A DNA stretch of 64,000 bases, taken from assembly GCA_964538615.1 (NCBI GenBank), contig CAZIGK010000009.1, positions 1 through 64,000 of the forward strand. The letters are read 5' to 3'. Below the pieces are notes generated by a model. It was not told the origin of the DNA, ran no database searches, and worked only from the letters and a program-made list of their open reading frames with translations. Of this stretch, positions 51,133 through 61,077 are shown one piece after another. Position 1 is the first letter of the stretch. The number at the start of each line of letters is the position of its first letter. The translations under genes and the position numbers were made by a program. This DNA comes from CAZIGK01 sp964538615 (GTDB lineage: Bacteria > Pseudomonadota > Alphaproteobacteria > Rickettsiales > RI-342).

Positions 51133-51738
51133 ATGTCCGATTTACCTCAACGCCCCACCCGTGAAGAAGCCGAAGCTGCTGTCCGTACCCTGTTACGCTG
51201 GGCAGGGGATAACCCGGAACGCGAAGGGCTGCTGGATACCCCAAAACGGGTCGTGAAATCCTATGAAGAGTTTTTTTCCGGTTATTTGCAAAGCCCTGAA
51301 GAGATTCTGGAACGCACGTTCGAGGAAGTGGAAGGCTATGACGAAATGGTCATACTGAAGAATATGCGTCTGGAATCCCACTGCGAACATCACATGGTGC
51401 CCATCATTGGGCAAGCTCATGTGGCCTATATTCCCAGCAAGCGGGTGGTGGGCATCAGCAAGCTGGCTCGTGTGGTAGATGTTTATGCCAAACGCCTGCA
51501 AATACAGGAAAAACTCACCGCCCAAATAGCGGATTGCATTCAGCAGGTACTGCAACCGAAAGGAGTTGCCGTGATTATTGATGCCGCGCACCAGTGCATG
51601 ACCACACGCGGCGTGCATAAATGCGAAACCAACACCATTACCAGCCGCATGACCGGCCTTTTCAAAACCGATCCTCGCACCCGTTCGGAATTTATGACCC
51701 TCATTGCCTCTCCCAATCTGGGACGCATGGGCTCATAA
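51133..51738 (+). CDS. folE: GTP cyclohydrolase I
   Basis: It converts GTP to dihydroneopterin triphosphate, the first step of folate synthesis. LESHCEHHMVPIIGQAHVAY, VGISKLARVVDVYAKRLQIQ and the Zn/active-site cysteines in HQCMTTRGVHK are complete. At 201 aa it is the usual length. GGAA lies about 8 bases before the ATG. Divergent from hisI; a possible structured leader precedes it. Confidence 0.96.
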   Translation: MSDLPQRPTREEAEAAVRTLLRWAGDNPEREGLLDTPKRVVKSYEEFFSGYLQSPEEILERTFEEVEGYDEMVILKNMRLESHCEHHMVPIIGQAHVAYIPSKRVVGISKLARVVDVYAKRLQIQEKLTAQIADCIQQVLQPKGVAVIIDAAHQCMTTRGVHKCETNTITSRMTGLFKTDPRTRSEFMTLIASPNLGRMGS

Positions 51739-51792
51739 ACCCTGCCCCACATAGCAACCGGCTGTTCATCCCGTGATGAGAGGAATCCGTTC

Positions 51793-51936
51793 GGTTCAAT
51801 CACCATTGAGTGGAGAATGTGGCGAACATGCTGAACTTCGAGAACCGGAAGTTCCGGTGTACTTACACATACATGAAAGCCGGAAGCGCAGACATTTAGC
51901 ATGTGCGGTTCATTACAGCTAAAGGGCGATTGAACC
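51793..51936. repeat. 144-bp palindrome-ended dispersed element, copy B
   Basis: It is bounded by GGTTCAATCACC (51793-51804) and GGCGATTGAACC (51925-51936), nearly perfect terminal inverted repeats. The interior contains ACCGGAAGTTCCGGT, a perfect local palindrome, and the shared GCCGGAAGCGCAGACATT. It is about 85% identical to copy A at 12605-12749. It lies between folE and yqgE with no coding capacity. Confidence 0.8.
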
Positions 51937-51941
51937 TGACC

Positions 51942-52574
51942 TCAGGCATGCCCCACCTGAGAGGACAAACGCATCAGGTCAATGCCGCTTCGCTGAGCCG
52001 AAAGCGTCCATTTGCTATCATTGAGCGCATCAAAGACCACATCCGCTGATGCAGGCACGGTCAGCCAGCTATTTTCTTCGATTTCTTTTTCCAACTGACC
52101 GGCACCCCAACCGGCATAGCCTAGCGCAAGCAGGCGTTTCACCGGCCCTGCGCCACGGGCAATATCCCTTAGCACCTCCACATTAGCGGTCATGGCAATC
52201 TGTTCAGAAAGCCGCACCGTCTCCGGGTGATGGTAATCCGCACTATGTAACACAAATCCCCGCGCTGCATCTACCGGCCCTCCAAAGTGAACAGGGAGAT
52301 GAATGGGCTGGTCACTGGTGATAATGTGCAATTGCTGAAGCACATCCCTTGGCTGTACCGTTTGCAGTTCGTTATTGATGATGATGCCCATCGCCCCACT
52401 GGCACTGTGCGCGCAGACATAAATCACGCTTTTTTCAAAACAACTACCGACCAAACCGGGCATTGCCACCAGAAGCTGCCCCTCCAGAGAACCATGCTCA
52501 TCTATCGGCAGTTTGCGTTGGCAACCTGCATCCTGCATTATTTTCGTTCGTTTGTTGCTCATGGCGTCCTCCAT
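51942..52574 (-). CDS. yqgE: YqgE/AlgH family protein (UPF0301)
   Basis: GQLLVAMPGLVGSCFEKSVI, NNELQTVQPRDVLQQ, VHFGGPVDAARGFVLHSADY and LALGYAGWGAGQLEKEIEEN are UPF0301 hallmarks. Function unknown; in gammaproteobacteria it is near rnhB/yqgF genes. It has 210 residues with an N-terminal tail of about 25. ATG 52574 or the one four codons on could be used. Divergent from the dsbD gene. Confidence 0.92.
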   Translation of the reverse strand: MEDAMSNKRTKIMQDAGCQRKLPIDEHGSLEGQLLVAMPGLVGSCFEKSVIYVCAHSASGAMGIIINNELQTVQPRDVLQQLHIITSDQPIHLPVHFGGPVDAARGFVLHSADYHHPETVRLSEQIAMTANVEVLRDIARGAGPVKRLLALGYAGWGAGQLEKEIEENSWLTVPASADVVFDALNDSKWTLSAQRSGIDLMRLSSQVGHA

Positions 52575-52907
52575 GATAAGCAGTCATTTGGCCTTCATTC
52601 CGTATCCGGCTTTTGCATAGTACGTAGTTTTCATTGCGGCATGTTCAACCCCACCACCGGAGGTAAGCCGCTTGTTTGTCTTACGTTTACGTCCTCTATA
52701 CCTAACCTCTGCCAACAAAAAACCAGCGTCAATGCTTCCGTTCCATCATGTACTATAGCATAGATTTTCGCTTCATTCGATCTGCAAATGGGCAGAAAAC
52801 ATTCCCTCCCTTGTATCTATGCCGACCGGAAACCTAAAGAAGCCATTGCAACTTGCCACGCATTATCTCACAATACCAGTTCCTGCATCAACAGAGGACA
52901 TGGTTTC
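52575..52907. other. Upstream gap of dsbD
   Basis: The plus-strand frame of dsbD is open from 52788, but the region before 52908 reads like non-coding DNA and would put the signal peptide far from the N-terminus. No promoter, terminator or repeat stands out to me. Confidence 0.4.
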
Positions 52908-55118
52908 GTGATACATCGGCCACATCTTTCCCGTACCGCCTATTTCCCTGCATCTTCTGTTGTATCCGTTATCTTGTTGCAAGGTCTGTTTGTCCTGACT
53001 CTGGTCTGGATGCTTTTTGGTGCATCTCCTGCCCTAAGTTTGACCGGATCCTGGCATGAAGATGAACATGCCCGTCTGCGCCTCCTGCTCACACCGGATC
53101 AGGCATATCAGGAGAAACGGGTGCTGGGCGGCTTGCATTTTGTCCTGCAACCCGGCTGGAAAAGCTATTGGCGTTCCCCCGGTGCGGCAGGGCTGCCACC
53201 ACGCCTGACCCCCCTACAGTCGGAGAATATTGCAGCCGTCGATATTCTGTTTCCTGCCCCTACCCGTTTTGTGGAAGACTGGGGACTGGAAACATTTGGT
53301 TATAAAGAAGAAATCATTTACCCTCTTGCCATCCAACTCAAAGACCCAACAAAGCCTGCCCGTCTAAAAGCAACCGTTGACTACATGGTCTGTGCGGATA
53401 TTTGCGTTCCCTACAGTGCGGAAATACAGGCCGCATGGACACCGGGTGATACGTCTTCGCCAGAAGAAAAAACCTTGCTGGCTCGCTACACCAGCCAGCT
53501 CCCTGCCCCTAACCTCTGGGCTGAGATTCAGGCGCTAGGCACCGAGAAGAAAGGGGAGAAAACCCTGCTTCGCGTTCGCGTCAAAGCGGATCACCCACTT
53601 TCAAACCCGGATTTATTTGTTGAAGGACCGGATGCGATTGCATTCCCAAAGCCAGAGGTGACACTTTCCAAAAGCCGTACCCGCGCTACCTTTCTTATTC
53701 CCTATGAGCAGGCGTTTCAGGATCAACCTCTGGAGGGTGAAGCCGTCCGCCTGACGCTGGTGGATACCCATAAGGCCGTAGAGTTCCCTCCACAAACAGT
53801 GGATTATTGGCAGACAACCGATAACACAACCGCAGATGAGGATACCAACAGCACCGCAGCCACCAGCTTGTGGTCTATGCTATTGCTGGCATTCCTCGGT
53901 GGGCTTATCCTGAATGTGATGCCCTGTGTCCTGCCGGTTTTGTCCTTAAAAATCATTGGTGTCATCCGACATTCCGACCTGTCACAAACCCAAATTCGCG
54001 CCAGTTTTCTGGCATCTGCCACAGGGATTCTCACCTCTTTTCTGCTTCTGGCGTTGATTGCTTTTACCCTGCAACAGGCAGGGATGTTGGTGGGTTGGGG
54101 CATGCATTTTCAGCAACCGGCCTTTATTTTGGGCATGGCACTGGTGATTTTGCTGTTTGCCGCCAATTTATGGGGGTTGTTTGAGATTCGCGTGGGACAC
54201 CATGTCACCGATAAAGTGATGACCACTATAGACGAAGCCGAAGCGGCCAACCGCCACTGGGGACACTTCCTCTCTGGCATGTTTGCCACCCTGTTAGCCA
54301 CCCCCTGCACCGCACCCATTCTGGGTACCGCTATCGGCTTTGCCCTCTCTGGTAGCAGCCTGCAATTATTTTCGCTGTTTTTCACCATGGGTCTGGGGCT
54401 TGCGGCTCCTTATTTACTGGTTGCACTCACGCCATCACTGGCACGACTGCTTCCCCGTCCCGGCCGCTGGATGAACCACCTCAAACATCTGTTTGGGTTG
54501 CTGCTCTGCCTGACATCCATCTGGCTGTTCACCGTCTTCTTTGGACAAGTGGGGCTGATCCCCACACTGGTCGGGCTGACTTTTGCTATGGATGTGCTGG
54601 CACTTCTCTGGCTGCGGCATCAGGGCAAGCTGCACCATTTATCTCCCCGGCATATGCGGGTTATTCTGGCGGCATCTCTGGTTGCGGCCATAGCCGCGCC
54701 CTTGATACTATCGCACCTACTTCCCGCCCCTCTCCATCAGACAAAAGGGGACTCGCTCAGCGGGCATTGGGTGACCTTTGATGAGTCACGTATCCCCACA
54801 CTGGTCGCTGAGGGCAAAACCGTGTTTGTGGATGTCACGGCAGACTGGTGCATTAACTGCAAGTTCAACAAGCTGTTTATTCTGCAAACCCCATCCTTGC
54901 AAAGCTTACTGACGGCGGATGATGTAATCACCATGGAGGCAGACTGGACAGGACAGGATGAAACCATTGGCCGTTACTTAAAAAAGCACGGTCGCTATGG
55001 CATTCCGTTCAACATTGTGTATGGTCCGGGTGCACCGGAAGGCGTCCCTCTGCCGGAATTACTTAGTGAAGAATCTGTCACCGCTGCCTTTGCCAAAGCA
55101 CGGGGTACAAAAGATTAA
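52908..55118 (+). CDS. Thiol:disulfide interchange protein DsbD/ScsB family
   Basis: It carries electrons from cytoplasmic thioredoxin across the membrane to periplasmic thiols. A signal peptide (LLQGLFVLTLVWMLFGASPA) is followed by the periplasmic N domain with MVCADICVPYS, then a CcdA-like eight-helix core with cysteines in NVMPCVLPVLSLK and ATPCTAPILGT, and a C-terminal thioredoxin domain with VDVTADWCINCKFNK. The N domain resembles the ScsB branch. I prefer a GTG start at 52908, which has AGAGGA 9 bases upstream; the ATG at 52788 would add 40 unlikely residues. Confidence 0.88.
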   Translation: MIHRPHLSRTAYFPASSVVSVILLQGLFVLTLVWMLFGASPALSLTGSWHEDEHARLRLLLTPDQAYQEKRVLGGLHFVLQPGWKSYWRSPGAAGLPPRLTPLQSENIAAVDILFPAPTRFVEDWGLETFGYKEEIIYPLAIQLKDPTKPARLKATVDYMVCADICVPYSAEIQAAWTPGDTSSPEEKTLLARYTSQLPAPNLWAEIQALGTEKKGEKTLLRVRVKADHPLSNPDLFVEGPDAIAFPKPEVTLSKSRTRATFLIPYEQAFQDQPLEGEAVRLTLVDTHKAVEFPPQTVDYWQTTDNTTADEDTNSTAATSLWSMLLLAFLGGLILNVMPCVLPVLSLKIIGVIRHSDLSQTQIRASFLASATGILTSFLLLALIAFTLQQAGMLVGWGMHFQQPAFILGMALVILLFAANLWGLFEIRVGHHVTDKVMTTIDEAEAANRHWGHFLSGMFATLLATPCTAPILGTAIGFALSGSSLQLFSLFFTMGLGLAAPYLLVALTPSLARLLPRPGRWMNHLKHLFGLLLCLTSIWLFTVFFGQVGLIPTLVGLTFAMDVLALLWLRHQGKLHHLSPRHMRVILAASLVAAIAAPLILSHLLPAPLHQTKGDSLSGHWVTFDESRIPTLVAEGKTVFVDVTADWCINCKFNKLFILQTPSLQSLLTADDVITMEADWTGQDETIGRYLKKHGRYGIPFNIVYGPGAPEGVPLPELLSEESVTAAFAKARGTKD

Positions 55119-55188
55119 AGCTTTCATAAGGAATCTGTGGTATTTTAGATACATTCAATAGAATACAGAAACACAGGGACAGAGCATT

Positions 55189-56304
55189 ATGAATGCGGAT
55201 TTTGCACAATTGCCGCACACCATGCCAAAAGAACTGCGTATCCGCCTTGCGGAGAAAATGACGCAGGGCTATCGTAACCGCCAGCTATCAGAGTCCGATC
55301 GCAAGGTCGCGTTACAACTATTCCACCTACTGGCGGAAGATGTGGAGTTACGCATCCGCCAGATTCTGGCGGAAGAGCTGAAACAAGCGCCCGATCTCCC
55401 GCGGGATATCGCCTTGAAACTGGCACAGGATGTTGATAGCACCGTGGCCAGCCCAATGCTGCGCCATAGTCAGGCACTGACCGATGACGATCTGGAGCGG
55501 ATTATTCATGCAACCGAAAATGCCGCCTGCCTGCTCGCTATTGCGGGTCGGGAAACCGTCTCTGCCCGTGTGGGGGAAACGCTGGTTGGCAAAGGTCATC
55601 TGGAAGTCGCGGCAGAACTGGCGCGTAACCACGGGGCAGATATTAGCGAATCCGTGGCATTAAAAGCTGCCGAAGTGTTTGGAGACCAGCCCTCCCTGCT
55701 GCACGCCCTGATAGAGCGTAGCGCCCTACCCGCAGACGTCGCAGAGAAAATGGTAGTTCTGGTCAGTGATTCCGTGCGACAGGAACTAACAAAAAAATAT
55801 GCCATTCAGCCCAAAACCGCTGAACGCGCAGTTGAAGCCACCCGCGAGCGTATGGTGGCAGACATGTTGCGCCCAGGGCAAATGAACTGGCTGGAAACCA
55901 CGCAATTCGTCAATCACCTCTTTCATTCCGGGCGCCTGACCCATTCCCTGCTCATGCAGGCGATTTGTCTGGGCAATATGCCATTCGTGGAATCCGCTCT
56001 CGCTCACATGGCAGATATTTCCGTCGATAATGTACGCAAACTGATGCAGGATAAAGGGCCGCTGGGCTTCCGTGCACTCTACAAGGCAGCCAACCTGCCC
56101 TCCAGCCTGTATGATGCTATTTCGACCGTCCTGCGCCTCGCGCTGGAGGAAACCCATGGCGGGGAAATCCCACCCCCCGATTACCGGGAACGCATGATGC
56201 GCCGTATCATGTCTGCTGGCTACCACGAACAGATTGATAACATGCCGTTTCTGCTTACCATTCTGTCCCATAAGCCAGATGCATTATCCTCGCAGGCGCA
56301 TTAA
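55189..56304 (+). CDS. DUF2336 family protein, 371 aa
   Basis: An all-helical, HEAT-like protein: LRIRLAEKMTQGYRNRQLSE, LFHLLAEDVELRIRQILAEE, AIAGRETVSARVGETLVGKG and DISESVALKAAEVFGDQPSL are typical DUF2336 repeats. The family is restricted largely to alphaproteobacteria and is of unknown function; helical repeats suggest a protein-binding role. No signal peptide. It is between dsbD and nadK on the same strand. Confidence 0.82.
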   Translation: MNADFAQLPHTMPKELRIRLAEKMTQGYRNRQLSESDRKVALQLFHLLAEDVELRIRQILAEELKQAPDLPRDIALKLAQDVDSTVASPMLRHSQALTDDDLERIIHATENAACLLAIAGRETVSARVGETLVGKGHLEVAAELARNHGADISESVALKAAEVFGDQPSLLHALIERSALPADVAEKMVVLVSDSVRQELTKKYAIQPKTAERAVEATRERMVADMLRPGQMNWLETTQFVNHLFHSGRLTHSLLMQAICLGNMPFVESALAHMADISVDNVRKLMQDKGPLGFRALYKAANLPSSLYDAISTVLRLALEETHGGEIPPPDYRERMMRRIMSAGYHEQIDNMPFLLTILSHKPDALSSQAH

Positions 56305-56453
56305 AGAAAGATAGCATCTTTACTTTTTACTCCACAGAAAACGTTGACTTTATCGCCAGACTCGCCTTAAAGGTAAAAGGGGGATATTGCACATATCTTG
56401 AAAGTTTTGTGCATCCCTGTTCCCTATTCCTCTGGTCGTGAAAGGTGACTCTC

Positions 56454-57245
56454 ATGCGTAGCCTGCCTTATGCCATCGTGGCGGATGAAACCCCCAAAGC
56501 TCAGGAAGCCCTGAAAGCACTGGAGGCGGAATATCGCTTTCTGGATTACCGTCATGAACTTAAATTGGCGGAAGGCATTGTCGCTCTGGGGGGGGATGGC
56601 TTCATGCTGCAAACCCTGCACCGCTTCACAAAACGCAACTTACCCATCTACGGTATGAACTGCGGCACTGTCGGTTTTCTCATGAACCGCTTTTGCGTAG
56701 AGCATCTGGCGGAACGGCTGGTCGCCGCCAAACCAAACATTCTGCGCCCCTTGCGGATGTTTGTGCAAACCGTGGATGGCAAGCAACATCAGGCTCTCGG
56801 CATTAATGAGGTCTCGTTGCACCGCCAGGTTCGGCAAGCGGCAAAAATTCGTGTGGTCATTGACCACGTGGTTCGCCTGCAAGAACTGGTCTGCGATGGT
56901 GTACTGGTCGCAACACCTGCGGGCAGCACCGCCTACAACCTCTCGGCCAATGGCCCCATTCTGCCTATGGGTTCATCCATGCTCACCCTCACCCCCATCA
57001 GCCCATTCCGCCCGCGTCACTGGCGGGGGGCTATTCTGCCGGATAACGTCACCATGCATTTCGATGTAATTGACCCGGAACACCGCCCGGTCAGTGCTGT
57101 CGCCGACTTTACGGAAATCCGCAATGTCGCAGCCGTGGAAGTGGGAGTGGATTCCCGCCGCCAGATGACCCTGCTGTTTGATCTGGAACATAATCTGGAA
57201 GAGCGGATTCTGAAGGAACAATTCATGGGTTCCCACACGAATTAA
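56454..57245 (+). CDS. nadK: NAD kinase
   Basis: NadK phosphorylates NAD+ to NADP+. The GGDGFMLQTLHR motif, YGMNCGTVGFLMNRF (with the NXG nucleotide loop), and DGVLVATPAGSTAYNLSANG are complete. 263 residues. ATG 56454 has AAAGGTG 7 bases upstream; three extra codons upstream are open. Its stop overlaps by 4 bases with that of slt on the other strand. Confidence 0.95.
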   Translation: MRSLPYAIVADETPKAQEALKALEAEYRFLDYRHELKLAEGIVALGGDGFMLQTLHRFTKRNLPIYGMNCGTVGFLMNRFCVEHLAERLVAAKPNILRPLRMFVQTVDGKQHQALGINEVSLHRQVRQAAKIRVVIDHVVRLQELVCDGVLVATPAGSTAYNLSANGPILPMGSSMLTLTPISPFRPRHWRGAILPDNVTMHFDVIDPEHRPVSAVADFTEIRNVAAVEVGVDSRRQMTLLFDLEHNLEERILKEQFMGSHTN

Positions 57246-59233
57246 CGGTACCCCAGATCCTTCTTTAACAACAGTGGCACTTTGGTTTTATCTTTCGCCA
57301 GTTTGTAGCGATAGATTTGCAGGTTTTCCAGTACGCGCTGTACGTAATTACGCGTTTCGGAAAGGGGCAATTCCTCTACCCACAAAACAGGATCTATCTC
57401 CCCCTCGCTGGGGTCACCAAAGCGTTTCACATATTGCCGAATACGCCCCGCCCCCGCATTATAGGACGCCACCGCCAGCATCGCATTGCCATCCCACCCC
57501 TGAATCAGATTGTACAGATAGGTAGAACCTAATTGCAAATTATAGGTCGGGGTATGGGTGAGTGCCCGCAAATCATAGCCCATGCCCAGTTTTTTGGCGG
57601 TTTCCTTGGCCGTGGAGGGCAAAAGCTGCATCAGACCCAACGCTCCCGCGCCACTACGTGCTTCTGGCCAAAACTCGCTCTCTTGTCGGGTAATCGCCAT
57701 GCTCATCGCCAGTTCCAGCGGCTTTTTGGGAGGGAAACTAATGACCGGATACCCGCTGTCCACCAACAAAATATCCTCTTTCACCGCTTCCTTGGCGGCT
57801 TTGACCCCTAAATGCAGGTTGTTCAGTTTCTGTCCCAGCTTACCAGCCATTGCCCGGCGCTTGGGCGTGGTTTCATAGGTCGCCATGTGGATGACAAACT
57901 GCTTTTCCAGCCATTTTTCACCAATCCGGTGCAGCATCAACACGGTTTGCGGCAACTCTTCCTTCAGGTAGGCTGCAAAATCATCCCGCGTCACCTCCGG
58001 GTCTTCCGGCACCACTACATTCGCATAGGGATTTAGTTCCAGTTGTGCTAACTGGCCATAAAAGGTGTAACTGTAATGCGCAGCAATGCCATACCATTTA
58101 CGGCCAATATCCTTGTTGCCATTAGCCATGGCTGCCCGCCCCGCCCAATACGCCCCCCGTGATTTACTGATGGGATATTGCGTACCATGGTAGAGCTGGT
58201 AAAAATGTTCATACGCTTCACCGGGCTTTTTCATATGCACTAAAGACAACCAGCCCGCCAGCCATGCCGCCTCTGCCAACCCGATGCCGGATGTCTGGCC
58301 ATGGTTCTGGCTCAAAATATACGCGTGCTTATAATATTTATAACTTGCCAACTCCCGTATCAAACGGTTGCGCACCGCCCACCATGCTTCTGGATAGGGC
58401 AGTTTTTTCGGCGCAATCAGCAATATTTCCTGCACACCTTCAAAATCTCTGCGGTTGGCGCGCCAGCGCATCCGCTCGAACAACAAACCCGGATCCAACT
58501 TCAGCTTTGAGGGTATTTTCTTTAGCTTGCCTTCCACTCCACGTTGGCCTTGCGCCAGCATCATCCGTGTTTCAAACAGCAGTTGGTGATCCGCATCCAC
58601 CAGATGGAACAGGCTTTTTGCCGCTGTGAAGCGATATTTCCACATCAGAGAATCAATATGGGCAATATGGTCTTCTGTTTTCAGATATTGCTTATATTTC
58701 AACAGATAATCCCGGTGCTGACTTCTGTCCACCAGACCGGATCGCCAAATATCCCGAATAATCTCTACCGCTTTGGGGTCATCCGCCTTGCCCGATAACC
58801 GTTGATACGCCTCTACCAGCTTCATTTTACCATCCCGCGTATCCGGCGGGTATTTCGTAAACCAGTCAATCACCTCTTTTGCCGGGGTACTATCATCCAT
58901 CGCAGCTTCTGCGCGCCGGCGCACGCTACGGTGATCCGGCCATGCCGGGTTATCTAACAAGAACTGTTTAATCTCGCCAAAACTGGCATCTGCTCCATTA
59001 TTGCGCAAATACATCCAATAGACCAGTTTTTGGGTCGCCCGGTCACCACTGCGACGCGCCAGCGCAATGGCATCTTTCCATTGGCCGCCCTGCCCCAGCC
59101 GGAAAGCTTTTGCCAGCGTATCTTCTGCTTCTGCAGGAAAAGACCATGCGGCGCAGCACACCAGCCACGCCAATCCCAGGCTGCTCAGGACATTTTTCCA
59201 TCTCTTCTGGCGGCTGGACTTTCGCTGTTTCAT
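57242..59233 (-). CDS. slt: Soluble lytic murein transglycosylase
   Basis: A signal peptide (SLGLAWLVCCAAWSFPAEA) precedes a long alpha-superhelical U-domain (about residues 40-480) and the C-terminal goose-type lysozyme domain with catalytic Glu in ITRQESEFWPEARSGAGALG followed by LMQLLPSTAKETAKKLG, then VASYNAGAGRIRQYVKRFG. It cleaves the glycan strands of peptidoglycan with anhydro-muramic acid ends. 663 residues. Convergent with nadK, divergent from phhB. Confidence 0.94.
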   Translation of the reverse strand: MKQRKSSRQKRWKNVLSSLGLAWLVCCAAWSFPAEAEDTLAKAFRLGQGGQWKDAIALARRSGDRATQKLVYWMYLRNNGADASFGEIKQFLLDNPAWPDHRSVRRRAEAAMDDSTPAKEVIDWFTKYPPDTRDGKMKLVEAYQRLSGKADDPKAVEIIRDIWRSGLVDRSQHRDYLLKYKQYLKTEDHIAHIDSLMWKYRFTAAKSLFHLVDADHQLLFETRMMLAQGQRGVEGKLKKIPSKLKLDPGLLFERMRWRANRRDFEGVQEILLIAPKKLPYPEAWWAVRNRLIRELASYKYYKHAYILSQNHGQTSGIGLAEAAWLAGWLSLVHMKKPGEAYEHFYQLYHGTQYPISKSRGAYWAGRAAMANGNKDIGRKWYGIAAHYSYTFYGQLAQLELNPYANVVVPEDPEVTRDDFAAYLKEELPQTVLMLHRIGEKWLEKQFVIHMATYETTPKRRAMAGKLGQKLNNLHLGVKAAKEAVKEDILLVDSGYPVISFPPKKPLELAMSMAITRQESEFWPEARSGAGALGLMQLLPSTAKETAKKLGMGYDLRALTHTPTYNLQLGSTYLYNLIQGWDGNAMLAVASYNAGAGRIRQYVKRFGDPSEGEIDPVLWVEELPLSETRNYVQRVLENLQIYRYKLAKDKTKVPLLLKKDLGYR

Positions 59234-59332
59234 ACACTAAGTTCAAAAACCCAATTTCATTGCGGCAGCAGGTATGCAACAACCATGCCCGCGCACTATG
59301 CCGATAAACCCATCCACCTGTCGAGGGGAAAG

Positions 59333-59665
59333 ATGTCACTGGCTCAAAAAGAATGTGTCCCTTGTCGCGGCGATGCAACAGTCCTCAACCGCGAAGAGGC
59401 TGAAACCCTGCTCAAGCAGATTTCAGGCTGGGAATTATCGGACGATGCCCGCTGGATCACCCGCAACTATACGTTCAAAAACTTCAAAACCACCCTCGCC
59501 TTTGTCAACCGCGTGGGAGAGGTGGCGGAAACGGTTGGTCACCATCCGGATATTTATTTCACCTGGGGCAAATGCCGCATTTCCATTCAAACCCATAAAA
59601 TCAACGGCCTGCATGAGAGCGATTTCATTCTGGCGGCGAAAATTGATACTGTGCTGGAGGCGTAA
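59333..59665 (+). CDS. phhB: 4a-hydroxytetrahydrobiopterin dehydratase (pterin carbinolamine dehydratase)
   Basis: LLKQISGWELSDDARWITRN, NYTFKNFKTTLAFVNRVGEV and the HHPDIYFTWGKCRISIQTHK block, with the double-His dehydratase motif, identify the family. It recycles the pterin cofactor of aromatic amino acid hydroxylases; in bacteria lacking those, other roles are proposed. 110 residues with a CVPCRGD N-terminus. The ATG at 59333 has GAGGGG 5 bases upstream; the open frame back to 59030 lies in slt. dapA follows after 3 bases. Confidence 0.9.
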   Translation: MSLAQKECVPCRGDATVLNREEAETLLKQISGWELSDDARWITRNYTFKNFKTTLAFVNRVGEVAETVGHHPDIYFTWGKCRISIQTHKINGLHESDFILAAKIDTVLEA

Positions 59666-59668
59666 ACC

Positions 59669-60568
59669 ATGGAAAAGTTGCTGGGCATGCGCGGGGTTCT
59701 CACCGCACTTATTACCCCAATGAACGATACCGCCGAAGGCAAAGGACTGGATGAACAAGCCTATCAGGATTTAGTGAACTGGCAGATTGAACAAGGCATC
59801 CACGGGCTGGTACCCACCGGCACCACGGGAGAATCCGCCACTATCTCCCATGCGGAACACCGCCGCCTGATTGAACTGTGCGTTGAAGCCGCCGCTGGCC
59901 GTGTACCCGTCGTTGCGGGGGCTGGTTCTAACTCCACAGACGAAGCCATTGACCTCACCCGCCACGCCAAGCAAGCCGGTGCGGATGCTGTGCTGCTGGT
60001 CACCCCTTACTATAACAAACCCACCCATGAGGGGTTATACCAGCATTTCCGCGCCATTCATGATGCCGCTGAAATTCCCATCATTCTCTATAATATTCCC
60101 GCCCGCGCTGTCATTAACATGAGCGATGGGCTGATCGCCCGACTAGCACAATTGCCACGCATTATCGGCCTGAAAGATGCCACCGGGGACCTCGCCCGCG
60201 TCAGCACCTTACGCCAATTGGTGGGGGATAGCTTCCTGCAATTCTCTGGTGAAGACATGACCGCTCTGGCCTTCAATGCGCAAGGTGGCCATGGCTGTAT
60301 CTCGGTCACCTCCAACATTGCCCCCAAGCTGGTATCCGATATGCAGAACGCATGGTTCAGCGGCAATTTTGCGGAGGCCATTCGCCTGCAAGACCAACTG
60401 GTACCGCTGCATGATGCCCTGTTTATGGAAACCAACCCCACCCCAGCCAAATACGCCCTAAGCCTGCTGCGTGGCTACGACCCCAAACCCCGCCTGCCGC
60501 TGGTGCTACCCGCCCAGGCCACGCAAGACCGCCTGCGTAAAGTGCTGCAGGATCTGGATTTGTTGTAA
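59669..60568 (+). CDS. dapA: 4-hydroxy-tetrahydrodipicolinate synthase
   Basis: DapA condenses pyruvate with aspartate semialdehyde in lysine/DAP synthesis. LVPTGTTGESATISHAEHRR, the Tyr141 of IPIILYNIPARAV and the Schiff-base Lys169 in IIGLKDATGDL are all present. At 299 aa the length is standard. GGAGG inside the end of phhB serves as its ribosome binding site. Aspartate semialdehyde is also the substrate of the homoserine dehydrogenase domain at 17.5 kb. Confidence 0.97.
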   Translation: MEKLLGMRGVLTALITPMNDTAEGKGLDEQAYQDLVNWQIEQGIHGLVPTGTTGESATISHAEHRRLIELCVEAAAGRVPVVAGAGSNSTDEAIDLTRHAKQAGADAVLLVTPYYNKPTHEGLYQHFRAIHDAAEIPIILYNIPARAVINMSDGLIARLAQLPRIIGLKDATGDLARVSTLRQLVGDSFLQFSGEDMTALAFNAQGGHGCISVTSNIAPKLVSDMQNAWFSGNFAEAIRLQDQLVPLHDALFMETNPTPAKYALSLLRGYDPKPRLPLVLPAQATQDRLRKVLQDLDLL

Positions 60569-60651
60569 ATAACCCTATAAATCTAAAGGACTGGCTTACT
60601 TGTAACGAGAATATATAGCAAAACACTCGAGACTAGTAACAATGCCTGAAC

Positions 60652-61038
60652 TCAAGCAACTGGAAACAACGCACGTATAGCCTTTTCTGTTAGCTGAAAC
60701 ATGCAATCAGGAGAATCATTTCGCCCACTCAGATAACGTATGTACCCGTGCTCAATCCCGCGTCTTAGGTTGCCTGCATCCAAATAGTTATCGTCGGCAC
60801 CAAATACCCGAACCTTACGATAGAACGGCCTACAACCAACCGCCTCTCGAATATCATTTATAAAGCAAGTATCTCGTTCAGAAAATTTACCCTTACAGCT
60901 GTTGTAGCTGCTAACGTCCACCGCTGTGTCGCACCTCTTGCTAAACATGCTCCTATTGTTTTTATCACTATGATAACTCGGATGCACCTCAAAAGGAGCG
61001 CCTTCTCCCGCATCCAGTGCCAATAAATAATATTTCAC
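60652..61038 (-). CDS. Hypothetical protein, 128 aa
   Basis: A soluble, Cys-, Asn- and Ser-rich protein (five cysteines), AT-richer than neighbours. It is not recognised. Possibly foreign DNA next to the hicAB pair. Confidence 0.5.
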   Translation of the reverse strand: MKYYLLALDAGEGAPFEVHPSYHSDKNNRSMFSKRCDTAVDVSSYNSCKGKFSERDTCFINDIREAVGCRPFYRKVRVFGADDNYLDAGNLRRGIEHGYIRYLSGRNDSPDCMFQLTEKAIRALFPVA

Positions 61039-61077
61039 TGTGCTGTCCTTTTTATTATTGACCCTAAATACACACTC

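Noticed and set aside
59030..59332. Upstream extension of phhB to 211 residues
   Set aside because: It lies inside slt on the other strand; the real start has a GAGGGG site and the family length is about 100 residues.
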